Assembly: GCA_037355855.1 (NCBI GenBank)
Contig: CM074763.1
Location: 2,976,001-3,040,000 of the forward strand
Direction of reading: 5' to 3'
Length of the DNA stretch: 64,000 nt
Source of the DNA: Pseudo-nitzschia pungens
Taxonomy: Eukaryota; Bacillariophyta; Bacillariophyceae; Bacillariales; Bacillariaceae
A program made the position numbers and the translations under genes. This document shows positions 40,565 to 51,707 of this stretch, in pieces. The stretch's first letter is position 1. Every line of letters begins with the position of its first letter. The notes under the pieces were generated by a model, which was given only the letters and a program-made list of their open reading frames with translations, made no database searches and had not been told where the DNA came from.

Positions 40565-43500
40565 ATGTCCTCTTCCGACCTCCACCCAAATCTCGTGGTG
40601 TCTTCCTCGAAAGCCCATCGCGCGCTCTTTACGAAAATGAGAGATGTGTCCACGTCCTCCGCGGATTTTGTGAAATACTCGAAGCGCGCCATGAGACTCC
40701 TGGCGGAAGATGCCCTGGCGGAATTCCCTTCCACCGATGTTACCATAAACACTCCCTGCGGGTTGTTTGGAGGGCTCTGAAAGATCGTGTGGATTTGTAC
40801 GAGGTTTGAGTTTCTTAATCGTTTTGGTTATTACATTGTTAATCCTGAGTATTTCAATTACTGAGTGAATCGTCCACTCTGTTGTTTATTTGATTGTTTT
40901 CCTCTCTTACATGCATTCTCGTGTTATTCACTTGATTCTCTTTATTGCTGATTCACTTAATTCTCTTTCTTTGTTGATGACTCATCGGTCTTTCTCTATT
41001 TTGCAATGTCTCTAGTCCCGGTCATCTTTATTCCCTCATATCTCAGGTCCCGGTCACTCCTCTCATTCCCAGTCCCAGTCCATATTCAATAGTCTTGTTT
41101 CATTCAATAGTCTTACGAAGCACATCATACGTGCATATGTACGTCACGTCCAAACACACTACCCTGCTTCAAAGACTTTTGAATCACACTTCCTTCTTCG
41201 ATCGAATTTCCGTTTCGTCACCAATCTATTGGATCTTTTCGTTGTCGTCATATCAGATCTTTATTCAAACCCGTGTTTAGATGCAACGTCTCGTTCGTAT
41301 TCATCTGCGTTCTTGCTCACATCTTCGCATTTAAATTGTTCTAATCAATTGTATCCATTCAACTCTCAAACTCTTCATCATCATATTCATTCAATGCTCA
41401 AACTCTTTGTAAAACTCTTTTCATTTGTAATATTTCCTTCTTTTCCTTTCGAGTGATATTCCTCTCATCCATCACTCGAACACTTATTTCATTATTCGCC
41501 TTTCGTAACAATCGATTCCACAGTCAATCATCCATTCAGTTGTTGTCTTTCTTCGCACAATCAAATCGTTCCATGTTGCGATTGATCCATTTCCATACCT
41601 CCGTGTTCTGCATCATCTTTCTTTCCACATTCGTGTAATCGTCATTCATTAAATCTTTCATAATTGCCGTTTTCAATTGATCCGATACGTCTACCGTTCA
41701 ACCGAATCAAGCTTTCATCAAATATCCAAATCTTTTATAATCACCGTTTTCGGTCGATCCGATACGTCTACCGTTCGACCGCGTCAAGCTTTCATAAAAT
41801 ATCCACCGTTCAATCGTGCGATCGATCAAAACTCCGTCGTATTGATCTCTCTTCAATCATTCGAGCGTACTCCGATTCATTATGCTTCTAATATTCCTTC
41901 GCTTCCGTTCCGAAATCAATTCCTTCCATACTTCCGATCTTTCGCTTCTGTAACTCCGATCCGTAGATCCTTGCGATTGTTCACCTTAGAATCAAATCGC
42001 CTGCAAGACCGAATTCTTTTACGTCGGTCCAAATGTAATTTCTTTCTTCCGCAATCGTACTCGTCTCAGCGAGTCGACAATGATCGTATTCGGCGCGTTT
42101 CGCTCTCCAGAATAGATCCACAGCTGATCAGTGCTGTCTGCAGGACTGGCTTTATATTACCTCTTGGTCTGCTCCCTTAGTCCACCGCAATCTTATCCGC
42201 TTCCGCTGGACAGATCCAAATCGTACCCGTGCCCACGTTCTATGCTCCGGATAGACCTGCTTGAAAATTATATCGTATCCACCGTCGTCGTTTGTACGGT
42301 GAATAGATCTGCAATCGTATCTTCGTATCGATCCGACGTATCGTATACGGAAGATAGATCAATCAATCGTATTCGGCTCTTTCTTCTCCGAATACCTGCA
42401 AGACTGAGGTCCTTTCCCTCAGTCCAATTCGTAATCGTAATTCAGTATTCTCTTCTGCAATCGTATCCGCGTTTCGTTGTTTCGCACCGGCGGATAGATC
42501 CATAAACACCCTTGCTCTCGCCTCGTGTACTGATCCCTCGTCTTCACAAAGCGCTCAACTGCTAACCGCGATTCTTCGAAGAATGTTTGGAGGGCTCTGA
42601 AAGATCGTGTGGATTTGTACGAGGTTTGAGTTTCTTAATCGTTTTGGTTATTACATTGTTAATCCTGAGTATTTCAATTACTGAGTGAATCGTCCACTCT
42701 GTTGTTTATTTGATTGTTTTCCTCTCTTACATGCATTCTCGTGTTATTCACTTGATTCTCTTTATTGCTGATTCACTTAATTCTCTTTCTTTGTTGATGA
42801 CTCATCGGTCTTTCTCTATTTTGCAATGTCTCTAGTCCCGGTCATCTTTATTCCCTCATATCTCAGGTCCCGGTCACTCCTCTCATTCCCAGTCCCAGTC
42901 CATATTCAATAGTCTTGTTTCATTCAATAGTCTTACGAAGCACATCATACGTGCATATGTACGTCACGTCCAAACACGGGTGAGTAGAGTACCGTACGAG
43001 TAGTGCGAGCGAGCACCAGTACCGATCGTGCTTGCACCTCGCATGCGATCCGATGCGATGCGATCCGATCCGATGCGATACGATGCGATGCAACACGAAC
43101 CGAAAGCAGGATCTCTCTTTCGAGTTTGCGCAAAAGATTGCATTATTTTCACCAGAATCTGACAGGACCTGCCTGTTTTGTTTTTCTCGCAACCCATTTC
43201 TTTTCGTTGTCGGATGGACCTGCTGCGAAAACAAACCATCGACTCGACTCGACTCGACTCGACTCGATATCACATACCATGTACAACTCGACAAAATTCG
43301 ACTCAACCCAACTCGACTCCGAACCCCCCGGACGTTCCGACCCGACCCGTCCCGTCCCGACTTGGCCCCGCAATTCCACAGTCCCTGCGACGGATGCCTC
43401 GGACCCGATCCCGCGACAATCTGCGCCGTCTCGATCATTCGGAGCGGGGACGCCCTGCTGGAAGCGGTCCGGGAGGTGGAACCGGCGGTCCGCGTCGGAA

Positions 43501-43818
43501 AGATCCTCATCCAGAGGGACGAATCCCACCCCGACAAGGTCGCCAAACTCTTTTACAGCAAGCTCCCCCCGACCGAGAAAACCCCCCACATCCTGCTCTG
43601 CGATCCGATGCTGGCGACGGGGGGATCCGCCCTCCGGGCCATCGAGGTCCTGGTGAGCCCTCCCCACGGCGTCGATCCGGAGCGGATCGTCTTTTGCAAC
43701 ATGATCTGCGCGCCCGAGGGGCTGCGGGCGATGGCGGAGGCCTATCCCATGATCAAGATCGTCACGGCCGCGATCGACGACCGTCTCAACGACGAAAAGT
43801 TTATCGTTCCGGGACTCG
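40565..43818 (+). CDS. Uracil phosphoribosyltransferase, interrupted by an LTR element
   Basis: UPRT joins uracil to PRPP to make UMP in pyrimidine salvage. Exon 1 (40565-40761) gives MSSSDLHPNLVVSSS...INTPCG. Exon 2 (43382-43818) gives ICAVSIIRSGDALL, KILIQRDESHPDK, the PRPP-binding LCDPMLATGGSALRA and FIVPGLG. The exons fit in phase: two bases end exon 1 and one base opens exon 2, making a Gly codon. An LTR element (40764-42976) has inserted exactly at the first splice donor. The donor GT is retained on the left but followed by TGTTTGG, while the consensus GTGAGT now sits after the right LTR at 42980. Splicing may be impaired. After PGLG a further donor-like GTGCGT (43819) suggests a third exon with the usual G-D-x-G-D-x-x-F-G-T end, which I could not find. 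The gene may be disrupted or one allele of two. Confidence 0.85.
40764..41156. repeat. Left LTR
   Basis: 393 bp, starts TGTTTGG and ends CCAAACA. No difference from the right LTR was noticed on reading. Confidence 0.9.
42584..42976. repeat. Right LTR
   Basis: 393 bp, same sequence as 40764-41156. It is immediately followed by CGGGT and the original splice-donor context GTGAGTAG. Confidence 0.9.
42977..43381 (+). other. Original first intron of the UPRT gene (right part)
   Basis: From the donor GTGAGT at 42980 to the acceptor CCACAG ending at 43381 is 402 bp, which would be the ancestral intron before the LTR insertion. It includes GATGCGATGCGATCCGATCC tandem sequence at about 43045-43090 and GACTCGACTCGACTCGA at 43240-43265. 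Confidence 0.7.
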
Positions 43819-44699
43819 GTGCGTACGCCGCAATTGCGCTGCAATTGCAATCGCACTGCAATTGCACCGCAATTGCACGGATGTGATCGGTGAGGACACT
43901 CGTGTGGGGGACAGAACTCACTCGGCGCCTTCCATTCTTCTTCTTCTCGTTGTCGTTGCTTCTTTTTTCGCAAAAACCAAACCAAACCAAACCAAACCAA
44001 ACAAAATCTCAACCCAGGGGATTACGGCGATCGCTTTTTCAACTCGGAGTAATGTTGCGTGGTCGAGGACGCGAGCACCTCGTCACACGAATTCAGTGCT
44101 TGTTCGATCGATCAATCGATCAATCAATCGATCAATCAATGCGACAACTTCAACAATGGCTTCGGAGGGATGGATGTACCGCGAATTATTCCGGGCGTGA
44201 CAGACGGGGAACGAGAATCGCGCCGAACCATGCCGTCCGTTCTTCCTTCCAGCGTTCGATGCGATGCGATGCGATGCGATTCATTCGACATCATACGATA
44301 CTACACTCCATCAAAGTCGAGCAGATGCGGTCGAACCCGGTGCTAGAGCAACAGTCATCACAGCTTGCTTCTTGCGGACGTGACATCTATTGCTTGCCAG
44401 CGGAAAGAAAGACCATCCGTATATTAGGTGATGACTCGATCGTTGTATTCCCCTGTGTGAATCAAAAAATACTTGTACAATGCAGTATTACGCATGTTTT
44501 ATAAATTTATCATCGAATCGAGTACACGTACGTGCGAGGTGTCGACAGGCGTACCCGATCAAAAAGAAGTGAAACAAACAGCCGTATATCCATACCACAA
44601 TCCATGTAATAATACTAGCACTGCGATAATTACTGTTCGATAATTGTTGTATTGCATATTCGCAACCGCGCTGCCGCGGTGGATTCGTTGCGATTCTTC
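43819..44699. other. 3' region of UPRT and convergent intergenic DNA
   Basis: It must contain the rest of UPRT if the gene is complete, but I could not identify the last exon. It holds CAATTGCA repeats (43835-43880), ACCAAACCAAACC (43978-44000), CGATCAATCAATCGATC (44105-44140) and GATGCGATGC (44260-44280). Confidence 0.4.
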
Positions 44700-46711
44700 C
44701 TACTTCGTTGGCAGCCGAATCTTGTCGAGCATGGCAAAGTGCTGCGGGACCGACACCAGGTTGTTGGCGGTGATGGCTCCCGCGGCCGCCGTCGCCGGCA
44801 CCCCGATCCCGGGAAAGGTAAAGTCGCCCGTCAGGTACAGCCCCTCCAGCGGCGTCTTGTGGCCGGGCAGGGTCTGCTTCCCGGCTTCCACCCTGGGCCC
44901 GTACGCGCCCCGGGACCGGCGCAAAAACCGCTCGTGGGTCAGCGGCGTGCCGATCTGGACGGTTCCCGGAACGGCCCGGTTTCGGGCGTCCGGAACGTAT
45001 TCCTCGATCGCGCTCCACAAAAAGTCGGCGGCCTCGTCCTTCTTTTTCCGGTACTCCTCCGAGTTGCGGTCCATGCCCTCCCACCACTCGTAGGGCTCCG
45101 TCGCCGGAACGTAGGCGTGCAGCACGTGCTTGCCCTCCGGCGCCAGGGTCGGATCGATCAGGGACGGCATGCTGCACAGAACAATGTTCCGGGGGGATTC
45201 GACCCCCTCGGGAGCGTCCCAGTCGCGGACCACCGCCCACTGGGTGGGAAAGTCGGCGCTGGCTTCCGTCGGCAAACCGGAGGCGTCGATGCCGGCGTGG
45301 ATGTGGATGAAACTCTTCAGGTCCGGGACGCCGCCGGTGCCTTCGTCCGTGTTGACGAGGGAATCCATGTACTCCCGCGCTTTGGCGTGGAGTCTTCCCT
45401 CCGACCGGGCCACGGACAGCATCTTGTTTGTCACGTACGGATCGGCATTCGACACGACGGCCTGCCTTGCTCTGACGACCCGCCCGTCCTCCAGCTTCAC
45501 TCCGACCGCCTTGTCGTCCTCGATCAGAATTTCCGACACGGGAGCATTCAGGCACACCTTTCCGTTGGCGTTCTTTCGGACCCCGCGAACCAGCGCGTCG
45601 ACGATGCTTCCGCTGCCACCCCTGGGGAAATCCAGGACCACACCCGGACGATACCAATCGGCCAGCATGTACGCCATCACGGCATTCATGGTTCCGCTGG
45701 CGGGGAGTCCCTGCAACAAAAAGCACAACATGTCCAACCAGTTCTTGACGAATTTGTCCTGCAGATTCATCTCCTCCATGATCTTGCTGAAGGGGTCGTT
45801 GAGGGCCTGTCCCTGCTTGAGTGTCGCAAAGAGTTCTCTCGGGTACCGCAGCAGCGTGAAGACGGCTCCGGCGTCCTCCCGCAACGCCATGGAGGTGAGG
45901 GCCTGCGCCGCGTTCGACAGGGGTTCCATTCGTTCCATCAGCGCGGCGAACTCGGTTTCCGCGTTCGGTCCGCCGTGCTCCCTCAGGACGTCGCCGAATT
46001 CCTCGGGTCCGATCTTCGCCGCGAATTTTCGTCCGTCGGGCATGACGGTCCCCCACCGATCGTACGTGATCCACTCGGCGTCTTCGCCGATGATCTGGAA
46101 AATGTTTTTCAGCGGGTTCGGCGATTCGTCCGTGCTGAATCCGGAATACAACGAGGGACCCGACTCGAAATGGAACCCGCGCCTCTCCCATCCGTGAGCC
46201 TTTTTTGCGGTTCGTGCGTGTTTCGATTCGTTTCGTTTCGTTTCGTTTCGTTTCGTTGCGGTTCGTATTTTGTTTCGTTTCCATCGTTGGTAGGACGGGC
46301 AAATTGCGCCGGACACGCGCAATCGGTTATCAACAGCAGACGGCCAAGTGTCAGGAACATTCACCGGCGTACCGTGAGGGCGGAACGAAATCGTTCAGAG
46401 TCGCAACGCGGGGCTCTCCGATCGAACCAAAACGCAGACGACGAGGTGACAGAACTACTTACGGCTCCACCGGGAGTGTCGTGGGCTTCAAAGACCACCG
46501 TTTCTTTGTCGCAGTGGGACAGGAGTGCGGCACAAGACAGACCCGCAAGTCCACTTCCGATCACGACCACATCGACCTCACTGGTAGGGACTTCGTCGGA
46601 CGTTTTCTTGGCAAGACGTGCGGACGACGGCGGCATTTTCCCTGCCGTTCCGACATTCTGCACAAACGCCTCCGACAGGGCGACGCCGAGAAAGAAAACT
46701 ATCGTTTTCAT
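44700..46711 (-). CDS. Carotenoid isomerase (CRTISO)-family oxidoreductase, plastid-targeted
   Basis: Two exons, 46711-46463 and 46199-44700, joined across a 263-bp intron with donor GTAAGT and acceptor AAG. Both are phase 0 and give 582 residues. The N-terminus MKTIVFFLGVALSEAFVQN is a signal peptide ending at a phenylalanine, the diatom-type plastid bipartite targeting signal. The FAD-binding Rossmann motif VVVIGSGLAGLSCAALL (residues about 48-64) and the spliced PGGA-AHGWERRGFHFESG follow. PRGGSGSIVDAL, an AVVSNADPYVTN segment and the C-terminal LYLTGDFTFPGIGVPATAAAG are typical of CRTISO and bacterial phytoene desaturases. The family isomerises cis-carotenoids or acts on related double bonds. 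Diatoms have several paralogues, one of which has been linked to fucoxanthin synthesis (recalled, not checked). I cannot say which paralogue this is. An in-frame ATG at 46774 would add 21 residues and spoil the signal peptide. Confidence 0.88.
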
Positions 46712-47828
46712 CGTCCAATTTTCCGTGCTAGGATGGGTGTATCTTGGGATGATATGTGTGTGCGCCTCGATCAAAGAGGTTGGTTGCGCCAGAACGCTTT
46801 TGCGGGAACCAGGAACACACAGACGAATAACAGCACAGTCGGATTACGGATCACGGATTTGTTTGTGCAAGCGAGAAAAAAATACTTCTACTCGTAAGGT
46901 TAAGACTTACTCGTAAGGCTTACTTCGTGCTACCATACCGGTAACCTTACGCCATTCTTGTTGGCGAATTGCTATTGCGTGTTGGTTCGATGCCACTGAC
47001 GCGTTCCTCGAGTCGTTTTTGTTTCAGTCACTACTACTTACTGTATTCAGCGTGCACGTTTCGCTTTGAGAAAGATACCCGGATAAACCTTACCGGCAAC
47101 CGGCTACAAGTGCGAGCAAGACACAGACCACCCCTATCGGCATCATCATCTCTATTGGTAAGGTTACGTAAGGTTAAGGTTAACGCATCATGATGTTTCT
47201 CGTCTTCATGAACTCGATCCAAAGAGGAGGAGATTTACAAGTAAAGGGGGATGAATTCTTTCTTGAGCTCCTTGTAGACGGACAGACAGAAAGGCACCAA
47301 AAACGAAGGACGCCGACGTATGGAAAACATGGGTACGTATTCGATACTTCCCGCATCAAAATGCGAAATACGGTAAGGTTTACCTTACTCCTGCACATCG
47401 TACATCATGAAACATGAAACCATCTCAATTGCCGATTGATAGACTATACCATCTCTTGTATTCCTGCTAGTAGAATTCCCAGACACCGACCGTTCGTCTC
47501 TAGACACAATCACACGATACCCGCAAGGTCCCCAGAAAACAACAAGTGGTATTCTGGTGGAAAGCAAGACCTCCCACCGAACGCAACCGAACCAACCACG
47601 GCATCGATCGCAAGAAGATCGTTTGGGAGTCGACTGATATTGCCCGTCTCCCGATCTTTTGGTACGAGCACGCGACTATCCGTCTCGATTGATATGCAGT
47701 CGTTCCCCATCCGGCACAAACCGAAATCAAACGACACATCGCCATCTCCCGCGTCGGCCCACCAAAGACGCAACCAGAGCCAGAACCATCGCCACAACTT
47801 TTATTCACCACTTCTTGCATTCCTCACG
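46712..47828. promoter_or_regulatory. Divergent promoter region, CRTISO-like and hydrolase genes
   Basis: The 1.1-kb gap between two divergently oriented genes. GTAAGGTTAAGACTTACTCG and TACCGGTAACCTTACG motifs (46890-46950, 47080-47180) recur in other intergenic regions of this window. I see no gene. The open frame upstream of 47829 contains further ATGs (for example near 47694), so the hydrolase could start earlier. Confidence 0.45.
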
Positions 47829-49277
47829 ATGCTACTCGCGGCAAAATCCTCAACGGCTCTATTGAAGCACGCTCCGATCGGTGGCAGCGGCACGACCGCA
47901 GCCAGAACCCTTGGCGCGGTCGGCAGCATTCTCCGCCAGCACGGTGCCCGAAGCCTCGCTAGCAATGGCAACAGCATGAGCATCGGCATCGGCAATGCTC
48001 TTGCGGTTTCCTCTCGTGCCGCTACAACAGGAGCTGCCAATGGTGGCGTCGGACGCAACAATTTCGTTTCCGCCGTCGTGGACAATCGCCGCGGAATTCG
48101 ATCGTCCAGCACCGCTCGTCCCATGAGCATTGCCGATACACCGCTCGGGAGCGAGGAGGGATCGAAACTCTTGGATGGGTTGGACGTGTACACGGTTCCA
48201 TCCAGGGAAGACGGGCATCCCCTGACCGTCTACGGAATCGGAGGGGAGTCCCTGGAACCCACCTCCGAAGACCACGTCCTCCTGATGCTCCACGGAAGGA
48301 CCTGGTCGAGCGTCCCCGTCTATCACTTGTACGGAGGACCCCGCAACGCGGAAAAGGGACGCCAGAGCCGCAGCTTGATGGAAGCCCTGCACGACAAAAA
48401 GATCCGGGTGTACTCCATGGACTTTCGGGGCTTTGGCGGAACCCCCCCGGACGCCAGCGGTGGGGTGGAACCCAATCGGTGCATGGAGGACGTCGAATCG
48501 GTCCTGGATTGGCTCGCAAAACGCCACGGCTGCAAGACGCCGGAAAAGATCTCCCTCATGGGATGGTCGCAGGGAGCCCTGGTGGCCCAGCTCGCGGCCC
48601 AGCGCGACAAGCCACTCTTTTCGAGGTTGATTCTGTACGGGTCCATCTACGATCCGATGGTTCGCTACCCTCGGGATCCGCTGTATTTGCGAAACCCACC
48701 CGAGGTCGCGGCCCAAAACAACACCTTCGATGCGGCCATCGAAGACTTCACCATCGAGGGGACCATTCCGCCCAAGGCGGCAACGTACTTTGCCGACGCC
48801 GCGTTGCTGGCGGATCCGATCAAGGCCCAGTGGAAGAACTTGTACCAATTCAACAACTGCGATCCGGCACGCGTCCACGTTCCGACCCTGGTGGTAAGTA
48901 GTACGGTACCGTACCGATGATGATGATTCGTCACGGGTGTTTTGGAGCGTGATGAGATGGATTCTCTGGTTTTCCCTTGTTTTTTTCTTGTCGTTTGTCA
49001 ACGAGGCGGCTCACTCGTTTCGGAACACCGATTGACTCCGACTGCTGTGCTGTGCTGCACGGTTCTGCAGGTGGTGGGCGATCAAGATCCGTACGCTCCC
49101 TTGCATGTGCAAGCGACCCTGTTCACGAATCTGGGCCGGGGAACCGATCGCACCTGGAGCATTCTCTCCGACGCCGATCACGCCGTCCATTTGTTGGAAG
49201 GCCGATCCCGTTTTCAAAGCATCGTTACATCGTTCCTCATGAACGGGAAAAAGATTGGTAAGGAAACCGTTTTCTGA
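47829..49277 (+). CDS. Alpha/beta hydrolase, organelle-targeted candidate
   Basis: Exon 1 is 47829-48893 and exon 2 is 49071-49277. Donor GTAAGT and acceptor CTGCAG flank a 177-bp phase-0 intron, giving 423 residues. The fold is recognisable from LMLHGRTWSS (oxyanion region), YSMDFRGFGGTPPDA, the nucleophile elbow LMGWSQGALVAQ, the acid VVGDQDPYAP straight after the splice, and the histidine DADHAVHLLEG. The triad is complete, and without exon 2 both the acid and the histidine would be missing, which supports the splice. The N-terminal 110 residues are rich in Ala/Ser/Arg with few acids (MLLAAKSSTALLKHAP...ARSLASN), fitting a mitochondrial presequence. The substrate cannot be told. A GTAAGG near the 3' end (49257) could be a further donor, but the frame closes normally at 49277. 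Confidence 0.85.
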
Positions 49278-49884
49278 TGCACTCGCTAGTCTAGTATTCT
49301 TCGTAATCCTGAAAGCCTTGGATTGCAATATCTAAATCTCGCTAAAAATTCCTACACCTACAGACTAGTTTTGTATTGTTGCATTATACTGTAGTACGTA
49401 ATAAATAGACGACAGACTATTTGACTTTTTAAAATAATAAGAGTCAAAAATAATCTGCACCGGTAGTTGTTCGCATCTGCGCCGCGTTGTCATGTGTCCA
49501 CATTCAAAATTATGATTCATATTCATTCCCATTGCGCATCTGTCTCGGAACACGATTCAAAGCCGTTCCCTTGCATTGTGCGAGAGTACCGTATGAGCAT
49601 GGAATCGAACATTGTTTGATATACATGACATGACATGACATGACATACCATTTCGTCCATCCGCGCTGCATTCGAAACGCACAAATGATTGCTCTAGCTC
49701 GACAAATCGTCACATTCTTCCCTTGGATGATATGAGTGAACAGTCGTTGGCTACGCAATCCGGCGCGGAAATCCAAACGATCGCAAAAAACATCGTCGGT
49801 TTTCACCGTCCGACCGTGTCGTGCGCTGCGCGAAAGGAGATCGAATCCATCCCAACCCAACCCAATTCCATCCAACCCAATGCA
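49278..49884. other. Convergent intergenic region
   Basis: Between the 3' ends of the hydrolase and the AT5G03900-like gene. It contains a GACATGACATGACAT microsatellite (49623-49645) and CCAACCCAACCCAATTCC near 49850. No gene. Confidence 0.5.
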
Positions 49885-51707
49885 TTATTGAAAGGTGTTC
49901 TTGTCGTCGTTGAGGAGTCGGTCGAATTCGTCGAGATCCATCTGGTCCTTCTTTGCCTGCAGGCTCGAGGCGGAATCCTTCTTGGTGTCGTACACCGCGT
50001 CTTCCCCCTTGAGGATTTTTCGGTTCGTCGCAAACTTGGCGGCGGCCTTGAGCTTTCGCAAGACGCTGCCGCCCTTGCTGCGGGCGAGTTCCCTCCATTT
50101 TCTCCGCGCCTGGTTTCGCCCCCGAATCTCCGCGTTTTGTTTGGAGATCCAAAAGTTTCTGGCCAGCGGGATGAGATTGAACAGTACCGCGTAGACGACC
50201 AGTCCCGGGTAGAGTGTCTGGGCCAGGCCGAGGAAGCCCGGGAGCTTCACGTTGTACAACTGGTATTGGTTGAAGAGATTGCCGAGATACAGGACTCCTC
50301 CGAGATTGGCGATTCCCAGGGCCCCCGCGAAAAACTTGTTGACACCCGAGGCCAGGCTGAACTTGTACTCGCGTTCCTGCAAAACGGTGGGGTCCAGCAG
50401 GGCCACTTCCGCTTCTTCTTCCTCCGTCATTTCCGGCAGGACGCTCTCCAGAATCTCCATCAGATCCGCCTTTTCGCGAGCCTCCCGCGTCGATATCCCG
50501 TTCATCGCGAGAAGGTTTTGGATGTCCCGCGACGATGCATCGGGACGCAGCCCGGCGCGCTTCAGGATCATGGCGGATTCGGAAACCCGCGGCAAAATGC
50601 TGGCGGACGACGCCGACACTTGCAGATCGGGGAATACGTAGATGATGTCTCCCTCCTCCGTCACCCTCGGTTCTCCGTCCAGCTGCGACACAATCGGCAG
50701 CACAAAGGACTCGTCCACAAACGACGACGACGACGACGTCGATGATTCGGACGACGGATTGGGGGCATCGCAATAGGGCGCTAGCTGTTCCGCGGTGACC
50801 GCGCCCTTGTTGTCCCGGATCATTTGCGCCGCCAGGCTCAGACGCTTTTCTTCCAGCCCGGCATTTGGATTCCCGTCTCCAAAGACAAACGAAAAGACGG
50901 ATTCCAAAAAGCCCATGTCTTCCGGATCGCGGACAACCCCGTCCATGGTTTGGCCGTAATACCCGTAGTATCCATAGGGGCGATAATAAAAGAAATCAAA
51001 GGGACTGGGACCCCAGAATCCGCCTCCAAAGCCCAGGCCCCCGCCCCCGCCCCGGCGATCGTCCCGATCGTCGCTGCTGCTGCTGTTGCTGCTGGTTTGC
51101 AAGACCACAACGGCCGAAAAGACGAGAACCACCGAAGCCACCAGTGCCACACCAAACGACACCCGCAAGCCCCAGAAAATGGAGGGCCAGGCCTTTTCAA
51201 AGGTCTGTCGGGCTTGTACTTGGCGCTGTTGGAAGACAAGACACCGTTGAGATCGCCGGGGAATTCGTAGATGAGTTCGCCGTCCGCCGAAACGGAAATG
51301 TCGCCCCTCGAGAGCGACGCCAGGGTGGTGAGGTCCTTTCGGGCCTGCGAAATGCTCACACCGGCTCGGGCGGCCACGTCCGAGGCCACGATGGATTGCG
51401 TCTTGGATTCGATGACCGCGTCCACGACTTTTTTCGAGGGGAGCTTTTCCATCACCTTTTCGTTCAGAGAAGACGTCATGGACGACGCAAAGAGATGCGA
51501 CGAAGACGAATACGAATACGAATGCGGATGCAAATGCGGAGACGGGAATGATGGAATCATTTGCGGAGACGACGGTTGCGGCGAGGTCCTGACTTGCGGT
51601 GCTGCCGGCATTCGATGATGATTGCTGTTTGTCGGAGAAACAACGACGAATGCATCCGTCCGCTGTGTTGCCAAAAGGCAACACAACACATATATGGGTA
51701 GTTTCAT
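49885..51707 (-). CDS. Plastid membrane protein similar to Arabidopsis AT5G03900 (one frameshift)
   Basis: From the ATG at 51707 the protein begins MKLPIYVLCCLLATQRTDAFVVV, a signal peptide with the Ala-Phe plastid motif. It then shows a winged-helix-like region (VVDAVIESKTQSIVASDVAA), ISVSADGELIYEFPGDL, a membrane helix (LRVSFGVALVASVVLVFSAV), a Gly/Tyr-rich stretch (YYRPYGYYGYYG), the hallmark LESVFSFVFGDGNPN, ILP-type VLPIVSQLDGEPRVTEEGDI, and a second membrane region (LGLAQTLYPGLVVYAVLFNL). This matches, from memory, AT5G03900, annotated as an iron-sulfur cluster biosynthesis family protein of chloroplasts; its real role is unclear. The frame breaks once, near 51212: one missing G joins NSAKYK to ARQTFEKAW. 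With one base restored the total length becomes an exact 607 residues. No plausible intron fits at the break. Confidence 0.75.

Larger units (their letters stand above)
40764..42976. mobile_element. Young non-autonomous LTR retrotransposon
   Basis: A 2213-bp element with two 393-bp direct repeats that look identical (40764-41156 and 42584-42976). Each begins TGTTTGG and ends CCAAACA, the canonical TG...CA form. A 5-bp target duplication CGGGT flanks it (40759-40763 and 42977-42981). The interior (41157-42583) has no gag or pol and only short frames. A tandem duplication of about 85 bp (GATCCGATACGTCTACCGTT) lies at 41670-41790. A purine run GAAGAA precedes the right LTR. Size and content fit a TRIM- or LARD-type element mobilised in trans. 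Confidence 0.9.

Noticed and set aside
41095..42505. Short frames inside the LTR element
   Set aside because: None shows gag, protease, integrase or reverse transcriptase motifs. They appear non-coding.
43149..46916. Long GC-rich frames overlapping the UPRT and carotenoid isomerase genes
   Set aside because: They are shadow frames of GC-rich coding DNA. The conserved motifs lie in the other frames.
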